From positions 1,674,001-1,738,000 of the forward strand of contig NZ_CP159808.1 of the NCBI RefSeq assembly GCF_047717795.1: a stretch of DNA of 64,000 nt, in the 5' to 3' direction. Below are positions 36,204 through 44,867 of this stretch, piece after piece. The stretch is from Marisalimonas sp016777705. Lineage in GTDB: Bacteria > Pseudomonadota > Alphaproteobacteria > Puniceispirillales > Marisalimonadaceae. A program made the translations under genes and the position numbers. Under the pieces are notes generated by a model. The model was not told where the DNA came from. It was given only the letters and a program-made list of their open reading frames with translations, and did not search any database. Position 1 is the stretch's first letter. Each line of letters opens with the position of its first letter.

Positions 36204-36662
36204 ATGAAACCACTAGTAAAAATTACTGAAAATATTGTTGATAAAAGCGTAAGTAGACTAGGAGCTATTCAAACTCACATTTTTTTGAATTGGAAAAATA
36301 TAGCTGGGCAGTATGCTGATGTAACATTTCCAGATAAAATTAAATTTGATAAAAATAAAAATAGTGATGGTCAAATAATTATAAAAGTACAAAACGGTTT
36401 TGGCCCAGAAATACAACATGCAATTCCGTTTTTTTTAAACCAAATTAATTCTCGCTTTGGGTTTAAAGCAATTATGAAAATCAAAATTGTACAAACAGAT
36501 TTAGGTTACACTCATATTGATGATGATAATGATCAAATGTTAAAGAAAACTTTAATGGATAAAAATAATTTTGTTTCAAACACCCTACCTGACGGAGAAC
36601 TTAAATTAGCAATGCAAAAATTTGAAATGTCATGGAAACTAAAAAATAATGATTCTGAATAA
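36204..36662 (+). CDS. DciA-like DUF721 protein
   Basis: A 152 aa protein of the DUF721 family, whose characterised member DciA loads or recruits the replicative helicase DnaB. The fold's signature segments are visible: LNWKNIAGQYADVTFPDKI (the W-x-x-I-V/A-G motif) and IIIKVQNGFGPEIQHAIPFFLNQINSRFG in shorter parts. It begins a plus-strand run DciA-DsbA-smc, a conserved alphaproteobacterial neighbourhood. A role in replication initiation is inferred from the family. Confidence 0.82.
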   Translation: MKPLVKITENIVDKSVSRLGAIQTHIFLNWKNIAGQYADVTFPDKIKFDKNKNSDGQIIIKVQNGFGPEIQHAIPFFLNQINSRFGFKAIMKIKIVQTDLGYTHIDDDNDQMLKKTLMDKNNFVSNTLPDGELKLAMQKFEMSWKLKNNDSE

Positions 36663-36735
36663 AACTCTTATATTAATGTATTGTATTTAGTGTATAAGGT
36701 TTAGAAATTTAAAATTTATCATAAAGGTTTGTATT

Positions 36736-37374
36736 GTGAATAAAATGTTTGTGGTCAAAAGAAGAGAACTATTATTGGGTGTTCTCGCTTTAAGCACTTT
36801 TCCAAAAGTTGTCCTATCTGATCAATCCACCATGAAATATATGATGCGGTCACAATTATTAGGTTCAAATGAAGCACCAATTAAAATTAAAGAGTTTTTT
36901 TCATTAACATGTGGGCACTGTGCTAATTTTCATAAAAACACTTTGCCTAAACTTAAGGATAAATATATTGATAAAGGACAAATTCAATTAGAATTAATAG
37001 ATTATCCCCTAGATAAATTAGCTGTTATTGCAGCGGCCCTTGCAAGGTCGTTGCCGACTAGCGAAGGTTATATCAAAGCTATAGACATTTTATTAGAAAA
37101 ACAAAAGCAGTGGGCTTATTCAAAAACGCCTCTTGAAGAGTTGTATTCCATAGCTAAATTATTCGGAGTTTCTTCAAAGAAATTTGATGAAATAACCAAA
37201 AACATACCTCTTATGCAAGAAATAATTGATAGAATGGAAAAAGAATCTAAAAATTTTAATATAGAATCTACTCCAACATTTATTATCAATAATGAACACA
37301 AAATTTCTGGAGCACTATCATTCAAAGAATTTGAAACCAAGCTTCTAAAATTAGTTAAAGCAAAGAATTCATAA
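36736..37374 (+). CDS. DsbA-family periplasmic thiol oxidoreductase
   Basis: A 212 aa thioredoxin-like DsbA protein. The N-terminal leader VKRRELLLGVLALSTFP looks like a twin-arginine signal (RR then hydrophobic), so export by Tat is possible. The active site is CGHC (in FSLTCGHCANFH), and the cis-Pro loop is IESTPTFIINN. It lies between the DciA-like gene and smc (17-base gap), as in other Alphaproteobacteria. The start is GTG at 36736; ATG at 36745 is an alternative. It is a candidate oxidant for secreted cysteine-containing proteins in this window. Confidence 0.9.
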   Translation: MNKMFVVKRRELLLGVLALSTFPKVVLSDQSTMKYMMRSQLLGSNEAPIKIKEFFSLTCGHCANFHKNTLPKLKDKYIDKGQIQLELIDYPLDKLAVIAAALARSLPTSEGYIKAIDILLEKQKQWAYSKTPLEELYSIAKLFGVSSKKFDEITKNIPLMQEIIDRMEKESKNFNIESTPTFIINNEHKISGALSFKEFETKLLKLVKAKNS

Positions 37375-37390
37375 AACAAAGGAATAAATA

Positions 37391-40300
37391 ATGAAATTCC
37401 AATCTGTTAGAATTTCTGGATTTAAATCATTTTTAGAACCTACTGAAATTCAAATGAATCGAGGATTAACTGGAGTAGTAGGACCTAATGGATGTGGTAA
37501 GTCAAATATAGTAGAAGCTATCAAATGGATTATGGGTGAAAACTCTGCACGACAAATGCGTGGAGATGGAATGGATGATGTTATTTTTTCTGGAACAAAT
37601 GAGAGGCCCTCAAGAAATTTTGCAGAAGTTAGTATCAAATTAGATAACTCTGAAAAAAAAGCTCCTGCAATTTTTAATCATTATGACGAAATTGAAATAA
37701 CTCGTAAAATAGAACGTGAAAAGGGCTCAGTTTACAGAGTAAATGGCAAACAAGTCAGAGCTAGAGATATACAACTAATCTTTGCTGACAATGGAACGGG
37801 AGCTCGCTCTTCTGGCATAGTTGGCCAAGGGAGAATTGCACAGATTATAGATTCTAATCCAGAAGATAGGAGAGTAATACTAGAAGAAGCTGCAAATATT
37901 AAAGGTTTACATAGTAGACGGCATGAAGCTGAACTTAAGTTAAAAGGAGCAAGTGATAATCTAGACAGATTATCTGATATAGAACAAACATATAAAGAAC
38001 AGTTAATAGAATTAGAAAAGCAAGGCAGGAAAGCTGCTAGGTACAGGTCCGTTGGTGAAAGAATAAGAAAAGCCGAGGCAACTTTATTTTTTAATCTAAT
38101 GAATAACGCCAAAAAAGAAGCCAATGATTTGGATGTTCAATTAAAAAACGCTAATGAAAATGTTAGTCAAGGGCAAATCAAGGTTGCTGAACACACTAAG
38201 TCCCAGTTACACTTGGCTAATAAAATTCCAGATCTAAAAAAGGATGAGGCAGAAAAAGCTGCAACTTTACAGACTTTAAATATTACAAAAATAAAATTAG
38301 ATGAAGAAAAATCTTCTGCACAAAACACTCTTCAAAATATTATAAACCAAATCAATTTAATAAATAATGATATTGTACGCGAAAGTGAAATAAAAGAAGA
38401 TGCAAAAAAATCACTTTCAAACCTATTAACAGAAGAAAAAACCTTAAAAGAAGATAGTGAAAACTTTTCAACAAAAATTACCAAAGCAACAGATTTAGTT
38501 AAAAAGCTTAGAAGCATATCTGATGTAGCCGATGATAAGTTGTCTACTATTACATCTGAAATATATTCAATAAAGTCTGATAAATCAGATTTAGAAAAGC
38601 GTATAAAAAATTTAAAACAGAAAATTGAGGTTACACAAAACCAATTAGCTAACTTTAACATAGAAGATGACAAGAATAGATTTAAATTAGATAAAGAAAA
38701 AATAACTAATCTCAAAAAACTTATTAAGGAAAATAATCAATTAAACGATGAGTATAAAGTTGAATTAGAAAAGTTAGAAAAGTTACAAACTAGATTAGTA
38801 GAAGAAAAAAATACAGCAGTTTTTGAGTTTAACAAAGTCAATTTAGAGTTTGATTCACTTTCAACATTATTAGGTCGTGACACCCTAGATAGTAATACCT
38901 TAGAAAAATCTATTGGTAATATTAATAACCTTGAGGAAGCTATAGGCTCAGTATTAGGAGAGACGCTACTTGCTCCAATTTTATCTGATGATCAATCCAC
39001 AGAAAATACTACTTATTGGAGAGATGATTTTAAAACTATATCAACAGCCTCATTACCAGAAAGTGTTATACCTATAGTTACTAAAATTACGAAATCTTCT
39101 ATATTAGATACTGCTTTAAAAGGAGTTGGAATTGTTGATAACAAAGAAATTGCTTTTAAACTTCAAAAAGAATTAACTTTTGGTCAAGCTTTAACTACCC
39201 CCAGTGGTGGACTATGGCGATGGGATGGTTTTGTTCAACCTCAAGGAGTTCAAAACAGTTATTCTGAGAGATTACAACAAATAGCACGATTAAGATTACT
39301 GCAGAATAAGCTCCCTTCTTTGAAAGAGAAGCAATCTTTATCTGAAAAAAGATTAGAAGAATGCTTTAATAATATTAAAAAATATAAAGATGACCTAGCT
39401 AACTTACAAGTTAAGTTATCTAGCTTAATATCAGAATCAAACGAACTAGAGTTACAAAACACTAAAGTTGAATCAAAGTTACTTTCATCTGAAGCATTAA
39501 TAAAAGAACTTAAAAATACGGAGCGAATGTCGTTGGAAGAATTAAGTGAACTTGAAAAAGAATTCAATAACTCCCTTAATTTACCTTCCTTACTTGCTGA
39601 AGAACTGAAAGTAAGAAACAATGCAGACCAAAGCCGAAATGAATTAACCGATGCAATGGCTGCTGAACAACAAATTAAGAGTGAAGAAAGTTTCAAATCA
39701 AGAAATTTAATACAACTTGGACATCAAAAAGAAAATTGGAAAGTAAGAGAAGAAGAGGCAAAAACAAGGTTAATCTCTCTTGAAGAAAGACTTAAAGCTT
39801 CTCAGGATGAGAAAAATAGATTGTCAACACTTCCTGAGAGTTTCGAAAAAAAGGAAGCAGAGTTAAATACTAAAATTGAAGAAGCTATATTAAACAGAAA
39901 TATAGCTGCTGACCAATTAGTGAAAAATGAAACAAGTTTGAATGATGCTGACAAACTAGTAAGAGGAGCTGAAAAAGCAGTTTCTACTCTCAGAGAAGAA
40001 ATGATAAAAATTGAGGCTTTACTTAATCTTTCAAAAGCAAAAATTCAAAATATTGAGGATCGTGTCTTCGAAAAATTAAAGATAAAATCAACAGAATTAG
40101 GTAAATTTATAAATACTAAAGAAGAAGATCAACCTATTAAATCTATAGAAATTTTAGAAAAAACCCTGCAACGCCTTCTTAACGAGAGAGAAACGCTTGG
40201 TGCTGTCAATCTCAGAGCAGAAGATGAAATGAATGAAATGCTAAATAAAATTGAAGTTATGTCCAAGGAAAGAGTTGATCTAGAGGAAGCTATTGCAAAG

Positions 40301-40822
40301 CTCAGAAGTGGTATTTTTGAACTTAATAAAGAAGGAAGACAACGATTGAAAGAAAGTTTTGAAGAAGTTAATGAAAATTTTAAACAACTTTTTCAAAAAT
40401 TATTTGGTGGTGGCAATGCTGAGTTAAGATTAGTTGGAAATGAAGATCCTCTTCAGGCTGGCCTTGAAGTTTTAGCCAGTCCTCCAGGAAAAAAGATGCA
40501 ACTTCTTTCTTTATTATCCGGTGGTGAACAAGCTTTAACTGCAATTTCATTGATTTTTTCAGTTTTTTTGTGTAACCCAGCTCCTATTTGTATTTTAGAT
40601 GAAGTTGACGCACCACTTGATGACACTAATGTAGGAAGATTTTGTGATTTGTTGAATCAAATTGTTGATGAAACTAATACATACTTTATGGTTATAACTC
40701 ATCATAGGCTTACTATGGCAAAAATGGATAGGCTTTTTGGTGTTACTATGGAGCAAAAAGGAATTAGCAAATTAGTATCAGTTGATTTAGAACAAGCTTC
40801 TAGAATAAGGGATATAGCTTAA
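37391..40822 (+). CDS. smc: Chromosome segregation/condensation ATPase SMC
   Basis: The 1143 aa protein is a full SMC. Walker A GPNGCGKS is at 31-38, the N-terminal coiled coil runs from about 170 to 480, the hinge spans about 505-640 (LGETLLAPIL, PSGGLWRWDGFV), the second coiled coil follows, ABC signature SGGEQ is at 1043-1047 and Walker B ILDEVDAPLDD near 1068. The single long bacterial SMC partners ScpA and ScpB, which are elsewhere. It lies directly after the DsbA-like gene and before the F0 operon on the same strand. Confidence 0.97.
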   Translation: MKFQSVRISGFKSFLEPTEIQMNRGLTGVVGPNGCGKSNIVEAIKWIMGENSARQMRGDGMDDVIFSGTNERPSRNFAEVSIKLDNSEKKAPAIFNHYDEIEITRKIEREKGSVYRVNGKQVRARDIQLIFADNGTGARSSGIVGQGRIAQIIDSNPEDRRVILEEAANIKGLHSRRHEAELKLKGASDNLDRLSDIEQTYKEQLIELEKQGRKAARYRSVGERIRKAEATLFFNLMNNAKKEANDLDVQLKNANENVSQGQIKVAEHTKSQLHLANKIPDLKKDEAEKAATLQTLNITKIKLDEEKSSAQNTLQNIINQINLINNDIVRESEIKEDAKKSLSNLLTEEKTLKEDSENFSTKITKATDLVKKLRSISDVADDKLSTITSEIYSIKSDKSDLEKRIKNLKQKIEVTQNQLANFNIEDDKNRFKLDKEKITNLKKLIKENNQLNDEYKVELEKLEKLQTRLVEEKNTAVFEFNKVNLEFDSLSTLLGRDTLDSNTLEKSIGNINNLEEAIGSVLGETLLAPILSDDQSTENTTYWRDDFKTISTASLPESVIPIVTKITKSSILDTALKGVGIVDNKEIAFKLQKELTFGQALTTPSGGLWRWDGFVQPQGVQNSYSERLQQIARLRLLQNKLPSLKEKQSLSEKRLEECFNNIKKYKDDLANLQVKLSSLISESNELELQNTKVESKLLSSEALIKELKNTERMSLEELSELEKEFNNSLNLPSLLAEELKVRNNADQSRNELTDAMAAEQQIKSEESFKSRNLIQLGHQKENWKVREEEAKTRLISLEERLKASQDEKNRLSTLPESFEKKEAELNTKIEEAILNRNIAADQLVKNETSLNDADKLVRGAEKAVSTLREEMIKIEALLNLSKAKIQNIEDRVFEKLKIKSTELGKFINTKEEDQPIKSIEILEKTLQRLLNERETLGAVNLRAEDEMNEMLNKIEVMSKERVDLEEAIAKLRSGIFELNKEGRQRLKESFEEVNENFKQLFQKLFGGGNAELRLVGNEDPLQAGLEVLASPPGKKMQLLSLLSGGEQALTAISLIFSVFLCNPAPICILDEVDAPLDDTNVGRFCDLLNQIVDETNTYFMVITHHRLTMAKMDRLFGVTMEQKGISKLVSVDLEQASRIRDIA

Positions 40823-40850
40823 AGAAAATGAATTTTTATAAAGTAAACTC

Positions 40851-40879
40851 TTGACTTATTGGTTAGCTCAAAATAGTTT
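40851..40879 (+). promoter_or_regulatory. Candidate promoter for the F0 ATP synthase operon
   Basis: TTGACT (40851-40856), a 17-base spacer and TAGTTT (40874-40879) lie 35 bases before the atpI ATG, in the 91-base gap after smc. The -35 and spacing are good and the -10 is weak. A GAGAG ribosome-binding site precedes the ATG. The same-strand smc gene upstream could also read through. Confidence 0.35.
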
Positions 40880-40913
40880 AATCACGCTTATAACTTGTAT
40901 GTGAGAGTATAAT

Positions 40914-41213
40914 ATGAGCTCATTTAATAACAATGATAAATTATCAGATAGAATAGATGCTGCTTTAGCAAAAAAGGAAAATAAACACGAAAACAAAGAA
41001 AATAACCAAAATTTATTAAACACTTTTTCCAGAGTTGCTACAGAATTGTTAGCAGGTTTGTTAATAGGTGGATGTATAGGATGGACCTTAGATAAATGGT
41101 TAGATACTAATCCTTGGTTCTTAATACTTTTCTTCCTCTTAGGCGGCGCTGCTGGAATTCTTAATTTGTGGAGAGTTGTAAGTGGCAAGGGTTTAAAAAT
41201 TGGTTACTTTTAA
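40914..41213 (+). CDS. atpI: ATP synthase accessory protein AtpI/AtpZ
   Basis: A 99 aa protein with a charged Lys/Asn-rich N-terminus and two membrane helices (about 40-58 and 67-84) separated by the conserved KWLDTNPW loop. AtpI proteins help assemble the c-ring or handle cations, and typically head the F0 operon as here. The glycine-rich GLLIGGCIGW and LGGAAGILNLWR helices fit the alphaproteobacterial AtpI family. Confidence 0.9.
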   Translation: MSSFNNNDKLSDRIDAALAKKENKHENKENNQNLLNTFSRVATELLAGLLIGGCIGWTLDKWLDTNPWFLILFFLLGGAAGILNLWRVVSGKGLKIGYF

Positions 41214-41235
41214 TTATTAATCAAAGAAGTTTAAA

Positions 41236-41979
41236 ATGAATTCACCAGTAGAACAATTTACAATTAAAACACTTTTTGAGTTGAATCTCATGGGTGTTGA
41301 TATATCTTTTACCAACGCTTCTTTATTCATGATGCTTTCTATTATAGGGTCAGCTGGATTTTTGTATTTTGGTGCTAGAAAACAGTCTTTAGTTCCTAAT
41401 AGATTTCAAGCCCTTGTAGAAATGTCTTATGAGTTTGTAGCTAATATGGTTAAAGAAAATGCTGGGAAAGGAAGTCAGGTTTATTTTCCGTTTATATTTA
41501 CTCTTTTTATGTTTATTTTGTTTGGTAACTTATTGGGAATGATTCCATATAGTTATACTTTTACATCTCAAATAGCAGTAACTTTTACACTTGCTGCAAT
41601 AATATTCTTAGGTGTCACCATAATTGCTTTATTTAAACATGGATTTAAATTTTTTACTTATTTTTTTCCATCAGGTGTGCCAATTGGATTGGCTCCTCTA
41701 TTAATCCCAATTGAAATCATATCTTATTTTATTCGTCCAATAAGTCTGTCCGTTAGGCTGTTCGCTAATATGCTTGCCGGTCACACAATGATGAAAGTGT
41801 TTGCTGGTTTAATAATAATGATGGGATCGGCAAGTGGAATATTAAAAGTTGGAGCCATTCTGCCTTTAATGGCGGTAATAGGATTAACAGGACTTGAGTT
41901 CCTTGTGGCTGCTTTACAAGCATACGTTTTTAGTATCTTAACGTGTATGTATCTCCATGATGCATTACACTTACATTAA
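41236..41979 (+). CDS. atpB: F0 ATP synthase subunit a
   Basis: Stator subunit forming the proton half-channels. The 247 aa protein has five to six helices. The essential arginine is Arg174 in PISLSVRLFANMLAGH, and a C-terminal QAYVFSILTCMYLHDALHLH helix is typical of alphaproteobacterial and mitochondrial subunit a. It follows atpI by 22 bases. Confidence 0.97.
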   Translation: MNSPVEQFTIKTLFELNLMGVDISFTNASLFMMLSIIGSAGFLYFGARKQSLVPNRFQALVEMSYEFVANMVKENAGKGSQVYFPFIFTLFMFILFGNLLGMIPYSYTFTSQIAVTFTLAAIIFLGVTIIALFKHGFKFFTYFFPSGVPIGLAPLLIPIEIISYFIRPISLSVRLFANMLAGHTMMKVFAGLIIMMGSASGILKVGAILPLMAVIGLTGLEFLVAALQAYVFSILTCMYLHDALHLH

Positions 41980-42020
41980 TTCATAACTAAAATTATATCA
42001 ATCAACGAAAGGAAATAAAA

Positions 42021-42248
42021 ATGGAAATGGATGCCGCAAAATTAATAGGAGCAGGATTAGCTGTTATTGCGTTAGCTGGAGTTGGAGTAGGAATTGGAAA
42101 TATTTTTGCATCATTAGTTACAGCTGTTGGTAGAAACCCTGCAGCAAAGAATGAAGTTTTTGGAATAGCAATCTTAGGTTTTGCATTAACAGAAGCTGTT
42201 GCATTGTTTGCTTTAGTTATAGCTTTACTACTTCTTTTCACATTCTAA
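42021..42248 (+). CDS. atpE: F0 ATP synthase subunit c
   Basis: Ring subunit of 75 aa, two helices with a short polar loop (RNPAAKNE). Glycine-repeat helix GVGVGIGN and ion-binding Glu58 in FALTEAVALFAL. The residue after Glu is Ala, without the Gln and Glu-Thr pattern of sodium-coupled rings, so proton coupling is expected. GAAAGG-type ribosome-binding sequence (GAAAGGAAA) precedes the ATG. A stem-loop follows the stop, which may stabilise or punctuate this highly expressed message. Confidence 0.98.
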   Translation: MEMDAAKLIGAGLAVIALAGVGVGIGNIFASLVTAVGRNPAAKNEVFGIAILGFALTEAVALFALVIALLLLFTF

Positions 42249-42262
42249 AATTAATTTAACTC

Positions 42263-42292
42263 TTTACCTGCAGGATAATCACTGCAGGTAAA
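42263..42292 (+). promoter_or_regulatory. Intercistronic stem-loop between atpE and atpF'
   Basis: A perfect 11-base-pair inverted repeat (arms 42263-42273 and 42282-42292, core ACCTGCAG/CTGCAGGT) with an eight-base loop, in the 62-base gap between subunit c and b'. It is followed by AAATTTT, not a long T run, so it is a weak terminator at most. Such hairpins can protect the 3' end of subunit c message or attenuate downstream genes, matching the high c-subunit stoichiometry. Confidence 0.7.
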
Positions 42293-42310
42293 AATTTTAA
42301 AGATTATTAA

Positions 42311-42892
42311 ATGTCATACTTTATAAAGTTATTTTTTTATTTTACTTTAATGAGTTCAAGTATTGTTCATGCAAGTGATACAAAGGCTGGACTTCCTCAA
42401 TTAGATTTAAGTACATATCCATCCCTTATGTTTTGGGCAGTGATATCTTTAATTATTGGGTACTTTTTGATGAGCTTCTTGGTTGCGCCTAATATCAAAT
42501 CAATATTAAATTTAAGAGAAACTAATATTCAAAATGACTTAGTTAAGGCAAAAGCGTCTACTCAAGAAAATGAGAAGATTAAACAAGAAATAATAGATCA
42601 TCAAAAAGATATTAAATTAAGATCACAAAAGCTTATTAATGAAGCTTTGTCTGATTCTAAGTTATCTATAGAAAAAACAGAACATGACATTGCTAAAAAA
42701 ATTAACTCAAAAATATCTAAGGCCGACAAAAATATTCAAGAATTACAGAAAGATATAATTTCTGACATTGTAAATAGTGCTGATGAAATAATTATTGAAA
42801 TAGTTAAAAAATTTACAAATATCAATCATGATAAAGCTAATCTCAAACAAGTTGTAAAAGCCGCATCTAAAAACATATTAACGGAGAAATAA
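42311..42892 (+). CDS. atpF': F0 ATP synthase subunit b'
   Basis: Peripheral stalk subunit, 193 aa. N-terminal segment to about residue 20 looks like a signal or first helix (ending SSSIVHAS); the main helix is at about 36-58 (MFWAVISLIIGYFLMSFLVAP), followed by a long charged coiled coil to the end. GLPQLDLSTYPSLMFWA before the helix is the b' hallmark. It pairs with atpF two bases downstream, the b/b' heterodimer usual in Alphaproteobacteria. Confidence 0.92.
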   Translation: MSYFIKLFFYFTLMSSSIVHASDTKAGLPQLDLSTYPSLMFWAVISLIIGYFLMSFLVAPNIKSILNLRETNIQNDLVKAKASTQENEKIKQEIIDHQKDIKLRSQKLINEALSDSKLSIEKTEHDIAKKINSKISKADKNIQELQKDIISDIVNSADEIIIEIVKKFTNINHDKANLKQVVKAASKNILTEK

Positions 42893-42894
42893 AA

Positions 42895-43380
42895 ATGTAT
42901 TTTGATGAAACAGCATGGGTTGCTATAGCTTTTGTAATCTTTATAGCATTGGTATGGAGAAAAGCCAGTAGAGCAATTACAGGAATTTTAGATAGTAGAT
43001 CACTATTAATTGAAAATGAATTAAAAGAAGCTAAATCACTTAAAGAAGAAGCACTAGAAGAATTAAGAAAATCTTTACAGTCTCAAAAAAATATTTCTAA
43101 TGAAGCCGAACAAATCATTAAGGATGCACAAGATGCTGCAAAAAAAATTCGAGAAGATGCTAATGTTAGTTGTTCAGAAATAATTAAACGAAGGGAAGAG
43201 CAGGCTAAGCAAAAAATAATGGCATTAGAAACAGAGGCTGTAAATAATATTAAAAAGATAACAGGGTCTATAATTATAGAATCTTCTAAAGTTTTTATAG
43301 AATCTAATTTGGATAAAAAAGAAAATAATAATATTATTAGTAAATCTTCAAATCAAATAAAATCATCTTTTTTAAACTAA
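42895..43380 (+). CDS. atpF: F0 ATP synthase subunit b
   Basis: Peripheral stalk subunit, 161 aa. A single N-terminal helix (ETAWVAIAFVIFIALVWRKA, about 4-23) is followed by the ILDSRS segment and a long Glu/Lys coiled coil. It ends the F0 operon. The F1 genes (atpHAGDC) are not here, matching the split F0/F1 arrangement of Alphaproteobacteria. Only two bases separate its stop from the convergent lipoprotein gene's stop. Confidence 0.94.
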   Translation: MYFDETAWVAIAFVIFIALVWRKASRAITGILDSRSLLIENELKEAKSLKEEALEELRKSLQSQKNISNEAEQIIKDAQDAAKKIREDANVSCSEIIKRREEQAKQKIMALETEAVNNIKKITGSIIIESSKVFIESNLDKKENNNIISKSSNQIKSSFLN

Positions 43381-43382
43381 TA

Positions 43383-43811
43383 TTATTTGATTCCTAGAAA
43401 AACTTCTCCATCCCTTGGGACGTCTAGATTAAGCTCAGTTTTTCTGTCAACGGTTTTGCTTCCTAATAATAAAAATTGTGAATATGATAGTTCATCGCGA
43501 TCGTACTCATTAAAGTCTTTATCAACAGACACAATTGATAACTTAAGGGGAACATAATCATCTATGGTTATGTCTTTTCTAATAGCCCTTATGTTTACAG
43601 AAACACTCATCTCAATATGTTGGGAAGCCTTCGAACAGTATGTTGTAATTCCTCTAATTCCAATATAAACGGGTGACTGGTTCTCAGACTTAGCTATTAT
43701 TTCAGCAGCACTTTTAGGTGAAGTTAAATTTGGACAATCTACAGCTTCCTGCTTAAATGTTGAACAACCTGAAAACATTAATAAAAAAGGAAAAATAAAA
43801 CGATTCATCAT
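43383..43811 (-). CDS. Predicted lipoprotein of unknown function
   Basis: A 142 aa protein with a short hydrophobic leader ending in a lipobox (FSGC, lipid-modified Cys near residue 16). The mature part has two further cysteines and beta-rich segments (VYIGIRGITTYCSKAS, MSVSVNIRAIRKD). I recall similar hypothetical lipoproteins in other Alphaproteobacteria, but no function is established. It is divergent from ispH across a gap holding a perfect inverted repeat. Confidence 0.75.
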   Translation of the reverse strand: MMNRFIFPFLLMFSGCSTFKQEAVDCPNLTSPKSAAEIIAKSENQSPVYIGIRGITTYCSKASQHIEMSVSVNIRAIRKDITIDDYVPLKLSIVSVDKDFNEYDRDELSYSQFLLLGSKTVDRKTELNLDVPRDGEVFLGIK

Positions 43812-43842
43812 AATTAATTACCCCTATATATAAAAAATGTTA

Positions 43843-43869
43843 ATACGTCATAAATCTCTATTGACGTAT
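43843..43869. promoter_or_regulatory. Inverted repeat (candidate operator) between lipoprotein gene and ispH
   Basis: ATACGTCA (43843-43850) and its exact complement TGACGTAT (43862-43869) are separated by 11 bases, giving half-site centres 19 bases apart, about two helical turns. A TTGACG match (43861-43866) overlaps the right arm, so a protein bound here could block or aid ispH or lipoprotein transcription. The CG-containing arms stand out in AT-rich intergenic DNA. The binding factor is unknown. Confidence 0.4.
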
Positions 43870-43895
43870 ACAATGTAATACATCAAAAGTTATGT

Positions 43896-44849
43896 ATGAA
43901 GAAACAAAATATAAATTTATATTTAGCATCTCCAAGAGGTTTTTGTGCTGGTGTTGACAGAGCTGTGAAAATTGTTGAGGAAACAATTAAAAAATTTGGT
44001 TCACCCGTTTATGTAAGACATGAAATAGTTCATAATAAGGACGTGGTAAATTCTTTGGCTAAAATAGGAGCTGTATTTGTTGAAGAGGTTAATGAAGCTC
44101 CAGTTGATAGACCAATAATATTTTCAGCCCACGGCGTTGCAAAATCTGTCATTAACGAGGCTAATCAAAGAAAAATGATATCTATTGATGCAACATGTCC
44201 TTTAGTTACTAAGGTACACAATGAAACGGTAAGACACTACAATCTTGGAAGACATATTTTACTAGTTGGTCATAAAAACCATCCTGAAGTTACTGGAACA
44301 ATGGGACAAGTGCCAAAAGAATTTGTTACTTTAATTGAGACGGAAGCAGACGCACTTAATGTTAAAGTATCAGAGACCAATAAAATAGCCTATGCAACAC
44401 AAACAACACTTTCGTTGGATGACACAGCAGCAATTCTTAAAATTTTAAAATCAAGATTTCCAGATATTAAGGGACCTAACTCTGAAGATATTTGTTACGC
44501 TACTACTAATAGGCAAACTGCTGTTAAATCTATGGCTAAACTTTGTGATATAATTTTAGTAATTGGTGCACAAAACTCATCTAATTCTTTGCGATTAGTT
44601 GAAGTAGCTATAGCTCACGGTGTTAAAGTAGCTAAACTCATACCAGACATAGAGACATTAGAAGAGTTTCTCAATACTTTTGAAGCCCATACTACGCCAA
44701 ATATAGGTTTAACAGCAGGAGCATCAGCTCCAGAAACATTAGTTCAAGTGTTAATATCAAAGCTAAAGAAAAACTTTGAAGTTAATCTCTTAGATCATGA
44801 AGTGACAAAAGAAAATGTAAAATTCAATTTACCTAAAATGTTAAGATAA
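43896..44849 (+). CDS. ispH: 4-hydroxy-3-methylbut-2-enyl diphosphate reductase
   Basis: Last MEP-pathway enzyme, a 4Fe-4S protein producing IPP and DMAPP. The 317 aa protein has the three cluster cysteines in SPRGFCAGVDRAV, SIDATCPLVTKVH and EDICYATTNRQ. The VGHKNHPEVTGTMGQ and GLTAGASAPE segments are also diagnostic. It heads ispH-thrB-rnhA, a conserved alphaproteobacterial order, and feeds ispA, ubiA, ctaB and the carotenoid genes. Confidence 0.97.
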   Translation: MKKQNINLYLASPRGFCAGVDRAVKIVEETIKKFGSPVYVRHEIVHNKDVVNSLAKIGAVFVEEVNEAPVDRPIIFSAHGVAKSVINEANQRKMISIDATCPLVTKVHNETVRHYNLGRHILLVGHKNHPEVTGTMGQVPKEFVTLIETEADALNVKVSETNKIAYATQTTLSLDDTAAILKILKSRFPDIKGPNSEDICYATTNRQTAVKSMAKLCDIILVIGAQNSSNSLRLVEVAIAHGVKVAKLIPDIETLEEFLNTFEAHTTPNIGLTAGASAPETLVQVLISKLKKNFEVNLLDHEVTKENVKFNLPKMLR

Positions 44850-44867
44850 AGTAACTAGGATTTAAAA

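Noticed and set aside
38332..39696. Antisense ORFs of 127-145 codons inside smc
   Set aside because: Ser/Leu/Phe-rich translations without motifs, produced by the Glu/Lys/Asn codons of the coiled-coil gene on the other strand.
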